Positions 47,375 to 60,954 of a stretch of DNA of 64,000 bases are shown piece by piece (positions within the stretch are counted from its first letter, which is position 1; every line of letters begins with the position of its first letter). Below the pieces are notes generated by a model that saw only the letters and a list, made by a program, of their open reading frames with translations, did not search any database and was not told the DNA's origin. Source of the stretch: Sipunculus nudus (taxonomy: Eukaryota > Annelida > Sipuncula > Golfingiida > Sipunculidae); contig CM049314.1 in assembly GCA_026874595.1 (NCBI GenBank), positions 3,991,318-4,055,317 of the forward strand, given 5' to 3'. A program made the translations under genes and the position numbers.

Positions 47375-50300
47375 GAGGATGACCTCATTTTTAATGAAGA
47401 TTCAGCTTTGGAGACAAAGAATGCTGCAGAGGAGAAATTCCTGGAAAAGGCGGGTGAAGAAGGGGAACTAGAAGCGACTGAACTCCAGGAGATCCTCAAT
47501 GTTGCGTTCAGTGCCCGTAAGTACAAACTTGCACACTCTTTGAAATTTCCATTTGTGACGTGTGTCTTTAATAGCATGGCATGGTAGAGCCCTGTTTCCT
47601 TGACTACATATGCAATTAAGTGAGAGTCACCAGATTGCCGGTGATTTCGTGAGTGGTTGTTGAGCATATTTAGTTTGATATATTATTAATAAATTTTCTG
47701 TGGTCCATATGCAATATGCTGGTTAAGGAACAAATATAGCTGACACCTTAAAAAATAACCAATAATTTTTATTGAGAATGTTCTTTATGTTTACAGGTGT
47801 CTCTGGATTTAATGGCTTTAATCTTAAAGCCTGTGCAAAAATGGTAGCAATGAGGGATGTATCCTTTTGAGATGAAACAAATATAAGCCTTTTTGTAGTG
47901 ACTTTAGAGTTCCAAATTTCAGATAACACGGGGCAATCTTAAACTTAATTGTAGGAACCCTCTGTAAATCAAAATTGAGGTATAAACGTAAATCGCTTTT
48001 ATAATCCACCGAAGCAGTTGTTTACAATGTGTAAATCTGACATAAATACAAATAAACTGACATCGAAACAAACAGGAATCCGGGAATTTAAACTAGGAAC
48101 TATAAATGGAACATGGAGACCTGCACTTTCACATATATGAAAATTACATAATTACTTGTTTTGCCATCTTATTACGAAATAGGGCATATACATGCATAAT
48201 GCTGCCATCTTCCTGACTCCATATTTGAGCTTGTTGAAGACAGCAATTTGGTTTGAACATGGAGTAAAATTGAAAGCTGTATTAAATGTCGTTTACTTCT
48301 TTGAAACGACCTGAATCAAAACTAAACTCCAATCTTAGGTAGATGTGTCTTTTTTATATAAAAAGACATAAACAGGAGTAAATGTTCTCGTCATAGTAGA
48401 AATCCAATCCGTAAAAAAATTATTGCAGTTTGGGGATGCGTCATTTTTTTTTACATTAAAACACTGATATTCTTTTTATTTAATTTAAAGGGAGCTCTCA
48501 TCTCTGGCGAAAATCCCTAAATAAAAATCAATCCAAAAATTGTTAGCCCATTTAAAAGGGTTTTTAGTACTGTTTGCTCAAATATGTGCAATTTACAAAA
48601 TTAAAGACATAAAAATATCAGGTAAAAATACTAAATAATACAAATATTTAAAATATAAAAAAAAAATAATTTTAAAAAGTACAAGAAAAATATTAGGTGT
48701 GACCAAAATAAAAATGGGTGAGAGAAACTAAAACTTACAAATTTCATCTAAATAAAAGTGCCATATGGCTATCGGAGTTTTAAGGTCTTATCTCTCATAT
48801 GAATTATATAATAGACGGAACGGTTGGATCTGATACTTTATTCCAGTCCCCGCTGTGTGAAGCACAAAATAATAATCATATCACCTCGTTAAGTAAGAGG
48901 GCAATCGAAATAACATTTAAAGGATCTCAGAAAAAAAGGGCCCAACCATCCGACCCAAACCTGCCAGCAGGTAGCAAACTTTAAAATTACCTCTTCTATG
49001 TAGAAACATACAAATAGAAATCAGGGGCGATACTCTAGATCTGGGGTTGATTTTCGATATAAACCGTGTATTATCCCCTTTTACACGTTTTGTGTCTGAA
49101 AGAAGTGGCGGCGCACCCTCTTAAATCTAGCTCATCCATAACATGAAATGGGGTTTGATAGTATTCACACTCTGAAAGAAAATCATTCAGTAGGGAACAT
49201 TTTTTCCAAAAATGGAGGAAAATCCTTCTAGATCAGTCTCCCTCTGAAAACTGCGGCCCTTGTTTTTTCTCTCCATAAATTTCTTTTGTGATATATTTCG
49301 TCGTTCTTTGGTAGTCATGCTTAATACCATTAAAGGCAAAACATGCAAACAAACAAACAAACGGAAGCCATGAACAAAATACAAACTGACCGAGGTAGGT
49401 ATGTTGGTGTAGTTATAATTTATAAATTGAGTCGAATTCCAACAAAATAAACGCAAAATATTTTGGAGTCAATTTGTGGACCTTAAATAATCTCAGCCTA
49501 GACACACAGGGAAATTGGGGATTGAAAAATTCCGTGAACTCTACAAGGACCTAGAAATATGGAAATTGAGTGCAGCGCTATTGCTAGTTTATTTTCCCTA
49601 AAATGAATTCCTTAACATACGTAACTATATGAAGAAAGTATATTTTTGTACTTCATTGGCAAGTTACGTCTATGTATGTGTACTTTCATCATTAAAACTT
49701 TTTAAAATATAAATCCTCATATAAACATATAATTCAACTTCAAGGCCGCATTCAGAAAGTTCGAAACTGAGAGCAACGGTCACTTCAACAGTTATGAGCT
49801 CCGTCCTGCCTTGAAAATCCTGGGTGAGTATTATAAGTATTGTAAATATAATCATTTTGTTAACAGAGAAAAGAAACGTTTTAAAAAAGGTTATCTGAAA
49901 TGGATTCAGTAATGGCATCAGAAGGGGGAACCTGACATTTCATTTCTGCTAATAAGAATTTTAAAACTGATATCTACAGGACATTAATATTGTCCTGTAA
50001 GTGGTATGTGTCAATATGCGTTTTTGCAGGGCCTGAATCTGAAAATAGTCATTTGTGATTTATATCATAAAATAACTAAGACAGATTTGTATTTGAAAAT
50101 TAACTATATTTGTTTTCTTAATGTTCAATATTACAAACAGAATTGAATATAGATTGATTAAAAAATGAAAACAAAATGTTTATCACTGGGTTAACACCTT
50201 AAATTTCATGAACTAATATAACATTTTGACGGTTACTAGTTTCATTAAATCCAAATTGGTGGCCTCGTCTTATGTCAGGCAGAAGCAAAACTAGATAAAA

Positions 50301-51647
50301 GTGACCTCCGGCGCAAACAATATGTAATCGGCTGCACAAAATTTCCAGATATATAAATATATCAGCACTCCATGCCATGGATACATGCATATTATCTTAC
50401 TTAATCAGGGTTACATAAAATAACATGTAACTATGCAATTGCTATGCGAAACAGTGTATTGCATTTTATGTGTGACAAGGAAATATTCTTTTTGTAAAAA
50501 ATAGTGAAAACCTACCCAAACGTGAACGTTTAGCATAACTGACCCACATATCTCTGCTCACTGTCACTCTGCTATCAATTTTATCTTATTTTCGATGGCG
50601 TCTATTTACATTGCAAAGGCCTTGCATCACGAAATTGTATCAGTAAAGCATTAGACATACACATATCATGTTTTCTTTGGAAGACTTTCGTTGTCTTTTT
50701 CATATTTATTTGTTTCTATCAAGTTCCAGTGAACAATAAAATTTCGGTTTCCATCGTAAAACATTTGCTTTTTTAATTGATTTCAGGGATATTTCTAAGC
50801 CATGCTGATTTCGCGAATATTGTGTGGCACTACAGCAACCGTGACGGTTTCGTGGATTTTGAACAATTTATCTTCTGCGTCATCAAATTGAGGATTAAAC
50901 TTGGTAGGTAATTATGTTGATTTTTGACAATTGGTCAAATTTACAAATGTAATATATGTTTCCAGAAATTGCACGTTAAATCCGAATATAACATATATTG
51001 AATACATCCCTTACTGAATATGTTAGTAAAATATTCTACTGTCTCATACTATTACTTAAGCTAGGTCCGTGGTAGGTTCCAATTAACATAACCAGTTTAC
51101 ATACCTATGACCGGTTAACTTAAATCGACTGTACTCATGCATTTCTGCCAGTCCTTTCAGTACATTACCTTTATCCAGGGAAAGTGAAAATGGCTGAAGT
51201 GTACCTACTTTCATATTTTTATGTTTGGTTTTTGTTACCCAACTTCGGGTAATCTGTTTATTCGTAAATTGGAAAGCTTTCCTTACGCGTGAAAGTAAAC
51301 GAGCGATACCCGGCAACGGACCGGCGACAAAAATGCAATAGTTTTAACTGCACTGTGTATACATTTAGTATTATGCTTAATGCTGATCTGGTCAACTGGT
51401 CACCTATGCTTCCAGCTGATTTCAACGTGAACAAAGCTGAAAAACCTTAACCTGTGAAAGAAGATGGAAAGGAAAATGAGATATGGTTTATTCGGAAGCC
51501 GGGATTCAACTCTCTCTCGCAGTTTTTTATTGATATTATGTTATATGTGGTATCTTGTTGTCCATTGCAGCATACCTGGATGAAAAAGTTGATTTAAGGG
51601 AAATTAACAGTAGAACAAAGTTTAATTTTACGACTAATCGGATATGA
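47375..51647 (+). CDS. Calpain exons 13-18: penta-EF-hand domain and stop
   Basis: Exon 13 ends the acidic linker (ELQEILNVAFSA). Exon 14 ends AMRD. Exon 15 supplies PRHTGKLGIEKF, so the loop reads DPRHTGKLGIEK, with Arg at position 3 and Lys at position 12 where acidic residues normally bind calcium. Exon 16 has ETESNGHFNSYE, with Glu at positions 1 and 3. Exon 17 has HYSNRDGFVDFEQF. Exon 18 (TTGCAG acceptor) adds KFNFTTNRI and a stop at 51645-51647. It is weakly like the family's FTLDEW ending, so this exon is the least certain. The donor after exon 15 is TTGAGT instead of GTGAGT. Confidence 0.75.
47859..49496. other. Calpain intron 14
   Basis: AT-rich, with no other exon or repeat recognised. 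I looked here for an extra EF-hand exon and found only exon 15, at the end. Confidence 0.5.
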
Positions 51648-51727
51648 TACAAACATGTTTATAACTTGCCTTTATATTAATTTTGTTGTATTGTATCATC
51701 CATAGGATTCTGCTTTTACTCATCCCG

Positions 51728-51733
51728 AATAAA
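51728..51733 (+). terminator. Candidate calpain polyadenylation signal
   Basis: AATAAA 81 bases after the proposed stop codon, just before a TA microsatellite at 51761-51800. Confidence 0.45.
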
Positions 51734-51757
51734 TGAAATGAATCTAAAATGAATGAA

Positions 51758-51760
<3 letters not shown>

Positions 51761-51800
<40 letters not shown>
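51761..51800. repeat. (TA)n microsatellite
   Basis: Twenty TA units following four GAAT-like tetramers. Confidence 0.9.
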
Positions 51801-51803
<3 letters not shown>

Positions 51804-54000
51804 TTTTGGCCTAATTTACTAACAGAGGCTCATTCGGTATATGTAAATCAATTTGAAATAGTTTGTAAAAACATATATTTCCGAACCCTGTATGAAAATA
51901 GCTATTGTAACTTCTTTTGGTAGCTTACCCGAAGGTAACGAATCACTTATGAACCGACCAGGCACTAAAACAACACTAATATATTACTTTTTACAGAAAT
52001 CTGAGGACAAAGGAATATAGGTTACGTACCACGGTTTAGTTGCTATATTTATGATATTATGTGATACAAGCTTGCCAGGAAAAAAAGGTTTCGCTTTAGT
52101 CTTTTAGATGGTCCATATATCATCCACACAGAAAAAAGGGAGGAGTACACATTTCCAACAATTACCCATGATCTGGTCCTCATTTGAAAAAAAAAAGATT
52201 CAAGAAAACGTAGTTTAATTGATTTTATGGCCTAATGGGTTGTCATATTTACATTTCGAAAAGGGTATGGACTTTGTATGCTTTTAAACCTTTATTGAAG
52301 TTTAAATGGTTAGGGTGATGGTTATTTTTATCATTCTTTCTGGGCAGGCACAAGACAACAAATCACAATTTATCTGGTGGAGGAGGACTCTAATTTTGCT
52401 AGAAGTTTGTTTTGTGAGCTGAATGTTATAACGATAAAGTTAGGGAAAAACTGCTCGTATTTTTCTGTCACACAAGAAATCGTGCGCACTTTTGCTTGTT
52501 TACAGTATTACACAAAAACACATGAAAATGTTTATAATATATACCATTAGACTTGCTTCGGAATAATATAATATTCATTACAACATATCAGAACGTTTAA
52601 CACATTCGCACTTTATATTAATACATATCAATGGCTAAACATGAATAAGTTATTTTCTTTTGCTATGTTTCATATACTTAGAGAAATGAACACATTTTTC
52701 TGCTTCTCGTTTTGTAAAATATGATGCACGTGCTTATTAAAATTACTGCTGCAAATCGCATCTTCACTTGCTCAGTTTGTCTGTTGCCTTCGGTTCGAAG
52801 CGTGTGACACGTATACATATAAGATAAAAGAGGGAGAGCGAAAGAGCAATGAAGGGAAAGATAGAGAGACAGAGGAACCAGCCTAGAGATCAGATAAGCA
52901 CTGTAGTAATTTATTCATATGCCCTGAACAGTGAAGGTCCATACCTGAAACAACAGGGTGCTGGTACATTTTTATCCAGTTTCTTTTATTTAGTCACTGG
53001 CCCTCAGAAATATTTTTTCTCACTTGACTTTCCCCTTTTTAATCGATTTATGTAATTACCAGTACTTATTATACCGACAAATAACAGTCACCTGCCAGTG
53101 GTAACATCGCTATGAAATAATCCGTAAATCGTCTGAATTCTATGTCCAGCCAATATTACTGTCAGTGATCTTATAGAAATACGTTGTGCCACATGCAGAG
53201 ACAGACCTGGAGATAACTCAGAGAATGATTTTTTTCCACATAGATTCACACTTACTTTACTTCCATTCCAAGCAAACGTATTGGTAATTTTTTACTGATC
53301 GTAGAAAACTTGGACGTGACCACTTCAAACATCAGATATGAGGTTTAATATCCACAGATGGCACCACAAGTAGCTCAACATTGATTATCAGTCTCATGAT
53401 CTATATTTAAGAGACCTACCGTGCAGAAGGTTTCAGCCATTTCTGAGATATTTGGTACGTCTTGGTACTGTTTTCAAAATAGTTCGACCGAATGTATACT
53501 CATACCATTCCCTTAAAAATTGTTCAATGTGATACGTAATCGAGAATTTTGATACGCCATGACTTTCAATGTTAGTAAGTACATCCCACGTTCTGATTCA
53601 GCTAGCAGGTATTAGGTCACGCGGAGCCAACAAGACCTGGTTTTGATGTATGAACAATACGTTAAAAGATTTGCAAAATTATTGATGACTGCTGCAGCCG
53701 TTCCCGAGGTATTAGGAAACATATATACATAATGTATAAATAACTGAATTAACAACCCATCCAAAAATATTTAAAATTAGGTTTCCAAGAGCCTATCTGT
53801 CAGCAGCTAATATCGTGTATCAAGGCTGAAAGCCGTTCGCTAATGCCAGACACCTTCGGCTACAGTGAGTCTGAGATCGTCAGGCGTGTTAAAAGTTTGG
53901 TCTGTGTATATGGAGATGGATTAACAGTCCATATTGTCTTATTTAGCATGTATATAGCTGTACTTAAGTGAAAAACAAGGTAGGATAGGCCTTATATATG
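51801..54000. other. Stretch without recognisable genes
   Basis: Downstream of the calpain. Short frames, such as 52849-53055, have no motif and no splice context. Confidence 0.4.
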
Positions 54001-54009
54001 TAGATTTAA

Positions 54010-54012
<3 letters not shown>

Positions 54013-54083
<71 letters not shown>
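54013..54083. repeat. Compound (TA)n(GA)n microsatellite
   Basis: About 18 TA units pass directly into about 17 GA units. Confidence 0.9.
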
Positions 54084-54085
<2 letters not shown>

Positions 54086-54479
54086 AAACCTAAAAAAATA
54101 ACCCTCGCTTACGGGCTATAGTGTTGGTCACCTGATAGAAGCTGAACTTAAAAGTTAAAAAAAATTCATAAGGCCGTTAGGTTTCTATTCCGAAATGAGC
54201 GGCATATCGCAAAACCTCATTGGAAAATTATTTATGAATTAACAATCATTAATGTTATTCAGCTCCTCTGCACGAAAACAGATCTACCGTTTACCTATCA
54301 TTCTGTAAAACAAATATTAAGCTGTATTTCATGATAGCAAATAGGAAGGTCAAGTTAATTATTATTATTGTTCAACGTGTAAAAAGGATTTATTTTTGCT
54401 TAGCAGTTACACTTGATTCCTCAAACCCAATAGCCACGATCTGACCAATTATTATAGAGACTTATGTTGTCTGAACCGG

Positions 54480-54600
54480 CTTTTGAGGTGTAATGGAAGT
54501 GCACAGGGATCAAAGCCCGAGTTCGAATTTCTGCTGAGGAGGGGCGAGAATTACCCCCCCCCCCCCCCGCCGGCTGCCTGAGTGCTCGGCGTGCTTAATG
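54480..54600 (+). repeat. tRNA-derived repeat relic with C-run
   Basis: Box B-like GAGTTCGAATTTC (about 54521-54533), then GAGGAGGGGCGAGAATT, a run of 15 C (54554-54568) and GCCGGCTGCCTGAGTGC. It is related to 35030-35130. Confidence 0.45.
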
Positions 54601-55730
54601 ATGAGACTCCCTACAAATCCTGTTTCATTCACAAACGTGGGCATCTTTCCGGGGTTTAACAGTATACATACATTGGAGAGTACAATCATAGAACCCGCAT
54701 GTGCCAAAGGATGAACTTTCAACGTTGACAGTTATCTAAGTGGAATTCTTGAGATAATAAATACTTAGAATGGGGGCGGGTACTTCCGTCAACATTTACT
54801 TAAACAATAATTTGAAGCAAATAGTTGTCCGATTAATTAGTTATCCGATTAATGTAACTGAATGGTAAATAAATATACGTGTTTACCATGAAACATACGT
54901 GCATTTCCGTCATTGTGTGATCATCACAAATAAAGTAAATACCTATACATTTGCCCACATAAAAGAGACAAGTATGTTTTCCAGGTAAGTGACGAAGAAT
55001 ATACAGCTTTAGAACCATCGTTTTGATCGGTGAGCCTTGCTATCTGTATATAATTACATACTGTATTTTTTGTTTAAACTTTTCCTTAATCTTTTGTTGC
55101 AATTTCAGCGTTAATTTCTATTCATATTTTGTATAAATTACCTGGTAAGTGGATTATGAATGAGCGTTGTCTTTTATTTTTGTGGAAACGTTAGTCGATG
55201 GCTCCTCTTAAAAATATTTTTTTTTTGTAAAACATGTATGTTAATCTCATAATCAGATTTTCCTTTTTTTCTTATACACTTAGCAAGAAGACAAGTCGAA
55301 GCAGGAACTTATTACAGCTACAGAAATACCATCATATTTTCGCGTGGATTCTATTATTCAATGCTTCTGGCTTGAAGTTTTAGCCTCGGTCCCTGACTAA
55401 ACAGCTGGAATAATAGAGATTCTTAAGAAAATAAATCAATTTACGCCTTCAAATAATGATGTACCAGATTACTTATCAATAAATAAGTATATGTTCTTTC
55501 TTTTATAAAAGAAATCTAGTGAAGGATAACATATTGTGGTTCCAATAATGAAAATATGATCAAGGCCCCACTGCGCACTTAAAAGAAATAGGGACATGCC
55601 AACAACTTCGCCTGTGTTTTCAAGTATCCCTTAGATACGGTTAAAACATCTAAACATTGAGATCATACTTATTCAGCTCGACAGGGTTTAGATGTGGTTA
55701 CCCGGTGGTTATTTACATGCCTGATCATAT

Positions 55731-55734
<4 letters not shown>

Positions 55735-55761
<27 letters not shown>
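55735..55761. repeat. (TA)n microsatellite
   Basis: A short TA run; no gene around it. Confidence 0.85.
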
Positions 55762-55919
55762 CTGTATATACAATGTAAAGAAACACATCAAAAGACCTCT
55801 GCCGACTGAGAGATTGGACAACAAAACGGAGTGAGTTTCTATCACTCTATGCCAAGGGCCGCTCTGTGTCTGACCAACGAGGCAGGTTAAGATTGAAGAG
55901 CTGCACATTTTGATTGTAT

Positions 55920-57700
55920 GTTTGCCTTCAATGATCTGTTATATAAAAACATATTTTATTTGACAAAAGTATCACATATATACACATCGATATTTCGTTA
56001 TTTTATTTTCAAATATCGCTACAAACATAAGGGGTCCAACAATTGGTTAAATCAACTATCAGACCATTATTATATATTACGATTAGGATAAAACCACTGT
56101 TTCTACATAAAACAATATGACTGACCGAAGGCTGCTGGTACACGATAATATAACGTATCAACACAGACTTGACCGTTGGCTTTCCTTGGGACTGACTAAC
56201 CCTTAAATGAACGTCCCCCCAGGGGGAGCTGACTGGCTGGCTGATGGGTGATACTGTACCCCTAAAACCATGAAAATGTGGATCTTTGTGTTAGGTGTCC
56301 GACCTATATATTCTTATAAATTATGTGATAAAATATAAATTGTTTTGTAAATACGACCAACTAAACTTAATGATTATAAAACCTATGTACCAAAACTCAC
56401 CTCACAAAGATAAATATTTCTATGATGAATTTTACAAAAACTGATTTTATTATGAGGTATTGGATTGTCATTTTTAAAGATATATTTCAATAATTATAAT
56501 ATACATGTTTATTATATCATAGATCCTACTTATGGTGATAAATGTGGGGGCTCAAATTAACTTTAACTACCTACTGAGCATTATGATTGCAAACTAAATC
56601 TACAAACACACAGGCTGCTATGCTAAAATGTGTTACAAATATACGACAAGCACCAGCGAGTATCATATTGTGATGGCTAGCTGAGGGCCTAGTGATCACA
56701 GCATAGTCACCAAATTAAATCCATAAAAAATACAAATCATTAATACACTTACATGATATACTTTAACTTTATTATCCCTATGCTATAAACAAGAACGCCA
56801 GCGGGCCAGACGCAGCATCACAAGCTGTACACGGCCTACCGCCGTACCACTTAAAACAATATTGGCTGCTTGAAGCAAGTGAGTACTAACAGAAATGGGA
56901 ATCGCTTCCTTGATTCAGCAGTCAGAGGGTATATTTATAAGTACGCATAGTATTTAAATTAAACTAATTACTTGGACGTCTATGAGTGATACATATGAAC
57001 TAAGGAGTTTAAGATGTTCCTTTTGTACCGGTAATAAAACTGTTTGTCTGTCATTTTGCTATTCAGAAGGGCTGCCTGTCTGCCGCAAATTGCCTAAAAA
57101 TATCCAACTCGACAAATAAGACAAATACCAAACTTGCCTGATATGAACGCTGGTCTATTGTTGCTCGGTTGTTGGGTAAATCACAATAACCCCCCCCCCC
57201 CCCCACGCATCTCCCCACCCCCACCTTTTACTCACTGCAGGTGGATACGTGCGTGCGTATGGGGAAGTTGTGATGTGTGTAAAGGGGTGTAGTGATTAAT
57301 TTAAAAAGCAATCACCTGTGCTGTAATACATAAAACAGAGAACACGTCCATGCCACCTAAAGTTCTAAGGAAGCCATCCACTATTATTTTTTTTTTTTGG
57401 GGTGGGGGGGGGGGTCACGCCCTTTTCTCCTGTTCTTAACAAGATCAACATAGGCCACCATAAGAAGTAGGTTTGATTCTTAAAGTATCATGGGAAATGA
57501 ACCTGGGCTTAAGCGATTGATAAAATGAAAATGAATGAAAGAGAATACATTAAAAAGCCACGATGGGTTGGATTTAATATGTATGGAGGCAGTACTTATA
57601 CATAATGAAATAAGAACAGGGAGGCCCGTTATTGCTGCTTATCTATTTACCAAAAGTACCAGCATTCTATTTATAGATTTATGACTCTAATGAAAGACAT
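55920..57700. other. Stretch without recognisable genes
   Basis: It holds a run of 15 C at 57190-57204 and a G-rich run near 57400, with no supported frame. Confidence 0.4.
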
Positions 57701-57715
57701 GATTCAATATATAAA

Positions 57716-57717
<2 letters not shown>

Positions 57718-57796
<79 letters not shown>
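57718..57796. repeat. (TA)n microsatellite with one interruption
   Basis: Two TA runs separated by AATTA-like sequence. Confidence 0.9.
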
Positions 57797-57800
<4 letters not shown>

Positions 57801-58487
57801 ACCGTTTTAATTCACACGGCAAATATGGTCAAACGGACCGCAATAGAAACATTTCAGACACATATCCTGAGAGGCAGAAACGAAGACGGTCTAGGTGCGA
57901 CAAAGGGAATCTATTAATATTAATCCATAAAGTATACACGATATATACATTTACATACAAAATTATAGTATCAACATATATTAAAAGCGGAACAAAGTTC
58001 CTGGAATGTCCTGTAATTTAATGGACGTACTTAACTGAAGATCCGTCCAACTTGAAGATGACAAAGTGTTCATGGTAACACAGGTAATTCAAAGATCAAT
58101 AAACGTCCATCTTCAGGCATAAAAAAAAGTTCAATGTGACGTATAATAATCAATATCACAAGTGAAAAGTTCGCATGTGAACTGTGGGGAAGGAACAGAC
58201 GTGCCCACAGCTACCGGGTGCCGGGTTGATAATAAGTTTGTCCACCGTGAGTTTAGCGGGCCAGCCCGTTCACACAGTATCGTGAGGGGCGACAAAAGTC
58301 CCTCGGCGAGTTCAGTGCTGTTGTTTATTATGTATTGTCGTGTGGTTTCCATTGTCTCGTCAACGGAACTTGCTTGTGTGTCTTCGCTTGATCCCTACGA
58401 GAATCAACCGGGTTCGCGACGATGTACAAACAAAATGGGACGATCAAAAAAGGGTAAACATAATGTTGGGTGCGGCTTCAGAGGTCC

Positions 58488-58493
<6 letters not shown>

Positions 58494-58547
<54 letters not shown>

Positions 58548-58553
58548 ATATAT
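58494..58553. repeat. (TA)n microsatellite
   Basis: A TA run with one TTT interruption. The open frames crossing it owe their length to the repeat. Confidence 0.9.
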
Positions 58554-58699
58554 TAACAAGTGCAGGGGAAATACATCGCAGCCTTCGAGGCAAATGCTGG
58601 TCAACATCAAGTCAATGTTTCCTCCAACTTTCATGAGGTATCGCGAGTATATTTTTATTTCTCAATTTTTGTTCTCATATATATATATATATGATTTTT

Positions 58700-60940
58700 A
58701 AAATTCCCCCGTAGAATTCCTTGATTTTAATGCCTCCTATTGTGTTTGTTATCTTACCCTAAATAGTCCTAATACAGCAATATTCTCTTTTTGCATTCTT
58801 AATATTTTATTATAACCAATATCCATGGGGTATGGTACGTCATAATGAATGAAAGGTATTAATATTTCATAGCTGCATTTGAAAGCAAAGTCCTCGTAGT
58901 TCAAGCATTGACATCATTTAAAATTGTTGTCACAATATTCCTAATTACATTGTAATTACATTATAATGGGTTCCCAATCTTGCAGATCTCTCGAATCTTC
59001 CCCTTGCTATGCAACAGAAATTTCATGGTGACTTATTTATTATCCCGATTACGCCATTGTTTCTTAAATTTTTCAAGTCGGAAAAAATCCTCCACTTTGG
59101 TTTTTTATCCTTTTGCCAGACAATTATTTTCATTCTAGTCAACTGACCTAACCGTGGACTCAATGTTACCTTAATCGCATATTCATCAAATGATTAATCA
59201 AGGTGAAGCTCAAATATGCTTAAAATGGGCGACTGTTCAAAGCAGAACAGATATAGTCTGTGCCAGCAGCCGTGCCTGCATGTTTTTTTCCGGGATATTT
59301 TTGTTATAAAAGGAGGCAGTAAAAACGTTCTAGGCTTAAGGTTGTAGGAGCTGTTCCTTCGACCCCCCAGTGACTAATAGTGTCGTATTTCGCACGGAAT
59401 TCGCATGACACAATATAATATGGCAAAACTAATGGGAAAAAATTACAATGATATATTCACCCCCTGAGAATAGAGATAAAGCAGTTCTGCCTGATATTAT
59501 ACACAATCGACCTTTGTGACGTTAAGAAGAAGAATAAAATTTATTTTGGAAAAAACGCCACATGCCCATAGTTCCTACAAAACAATCAACATTTAAAAGT
59601 CTTATAGTACAAGTAAAAAAAGAGATATCACAATTATGATCAATTTAAAATTTATACAATAAAAAATAAATAAATAAAACTAAAAAATATATATAATAAT
59701 AAATAAATAAACTTAAAACAATGTAACATTTTATCTTACAACTAAGTTACTAGAAGTGATGCTATAATCAATTAGTATATACATAATGATAAAAGTAATA
59801 ATAATAATAATACTTATTATTATAATAATTATAATAGTTATAATAATAAATATCTATTTACATGTTGTTATAATAAAATTTCTAATATCAAACCACGCAC
59901 TTGCACATTCAAAATATAAACATGTACAGGCAAGACCTGTGTAATATATCCATTTTTTGTTTAAAATAAAACCGTACCTTCCAATATTAACCTTCATGTA
60001 TTAACATATAGTCAAGTAATATACATATACCCAAATATATATATTTATATATGCTTTCTATTGTTTATTACTGAATGCATTGAATCAGGGTAATGTGATC
60101 ATCTTTGTATATTGAAAATATTTACAATTTTAACATTTCTAGAATTATGACAGTGTCCAGTTTTCAAGTACTGTAGATCTCCGTTTAAAATCTTCAAAAT
60201 TTGTTATCTGGAATAGGCTATCTAATTCAGAGTCATCTTGAAAATATATTCATTTGGTTCATAGAATTTCTTTGGTATATCTTTATTCCGCAGACCTATA
60301 TATAAATGACATTCCTTTGTGACGTTTCTGTGACGTCAATATTGTCGCAACCAAAGACAGGGAAAGCCTTCTGTGTAGGAACGTTTTTGGTGATCATTAA
60401 CAATATAAGGTCAAGGTTGCCGAGCATAAGGGATGTGGTTATTGGGGCAATTCCAATTTATTTGTTTTGTCTTCGAAAAACACTAGTAGTTGCGAGATAT
60501 GCTGTAAAATGTACATGTTAGAACCATGTAGATGGAAGCAGTTGATAGGACTTTTATTAAACAAAATATTTTGTTAGATTGTTTGTTGGATAATTATTTG
60601 TTATTAAGCAAATGGAACACTAGTACCTCGTGATGCTTTCCTCGATTTATTAAGTACAAGCACATTGTTATATTATTATTCTTATTGTTGCCGTGATTCA
60701 ATTTAGCAGGTATACCTTCCGTGCAGTACTATAACCCTTACGTAATTTGTTTTATTAATAGGTAAATGTTAATCAAGAATATTGTTATTGACGGTAACTT
60801 ACATCTCGGTGCAATCTAGTATTAAACCTTTTGGAAGTTTAGGAAAAAGTCGATCCCGTTTGATTTATTATCGTATTTGTCAACCAATTTCCATATAACC
60901 GGGTTAATCAAATAAACGGGGTTTCAAGGTTGTTGGGGTC
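58700..60940. other. AT-rich stretch without recognisable genes
   Basis: It includes a very AT-rich part with (TAA)n-like sequence at about 59640-59880. The frame 60306-60521 has no recognisable motif. Confidence 0.4.
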
Positions 60941-60954
60941 ACTTTGATACTATG

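Larger units (their letters stand above)
32633..51647 (+). pseudogene. Calpain cysteine protease gene, 18 coding exons, likely inactivated
   Basis: Calpains are calcium-dependent cytoplasmic cysteine proteases. Exons: 32596(ATG 32633)-32953, 33259-33328, 33709-33807, 34135-34285, 36042-36216, 36475-36558, 41811-41905, 42399-42476, 43749-43912, 44461-44609, 44900-45111, 46354-46390, 47375-47516, 47797-47858, 49497-49565, 49745-49823, 50787-50903, 51571-51647. They total 2181 nt, or 726 residues plus stop, near the usual ~700, and every phase joins. Exon sizes 70, 69, 79 and 117 are those I recall for vertebrate calpains. Domain order is protease core, C2-like domain, then penta-EF-hand. Defects are an in-frame TAA in exon 5 (36058-36060) and a TTGAGT donor after exon 15. 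All other introns are GT/AG. It is a decaying paralogue, or a divergent gene with two sequence errors. Orthology to a named calpain is not claimed. Confidence 0.85.

Noticed and set aside
47859-49496. An additional EF-hand exon in intron 14
   Set aside because: No frame with acceptor, donor and loop pattern was found; the exon at 49497 directly follows exon 14 in the conserved order.
55284-55397. An open stretch after a splice acceptor, considered as the last calpain exon
   Set aside because: It lies 3.6 kb further on and shows no penta-EF-hand ending; 51571-51647 has the right phase, acceptor and a nearby AATAAA.
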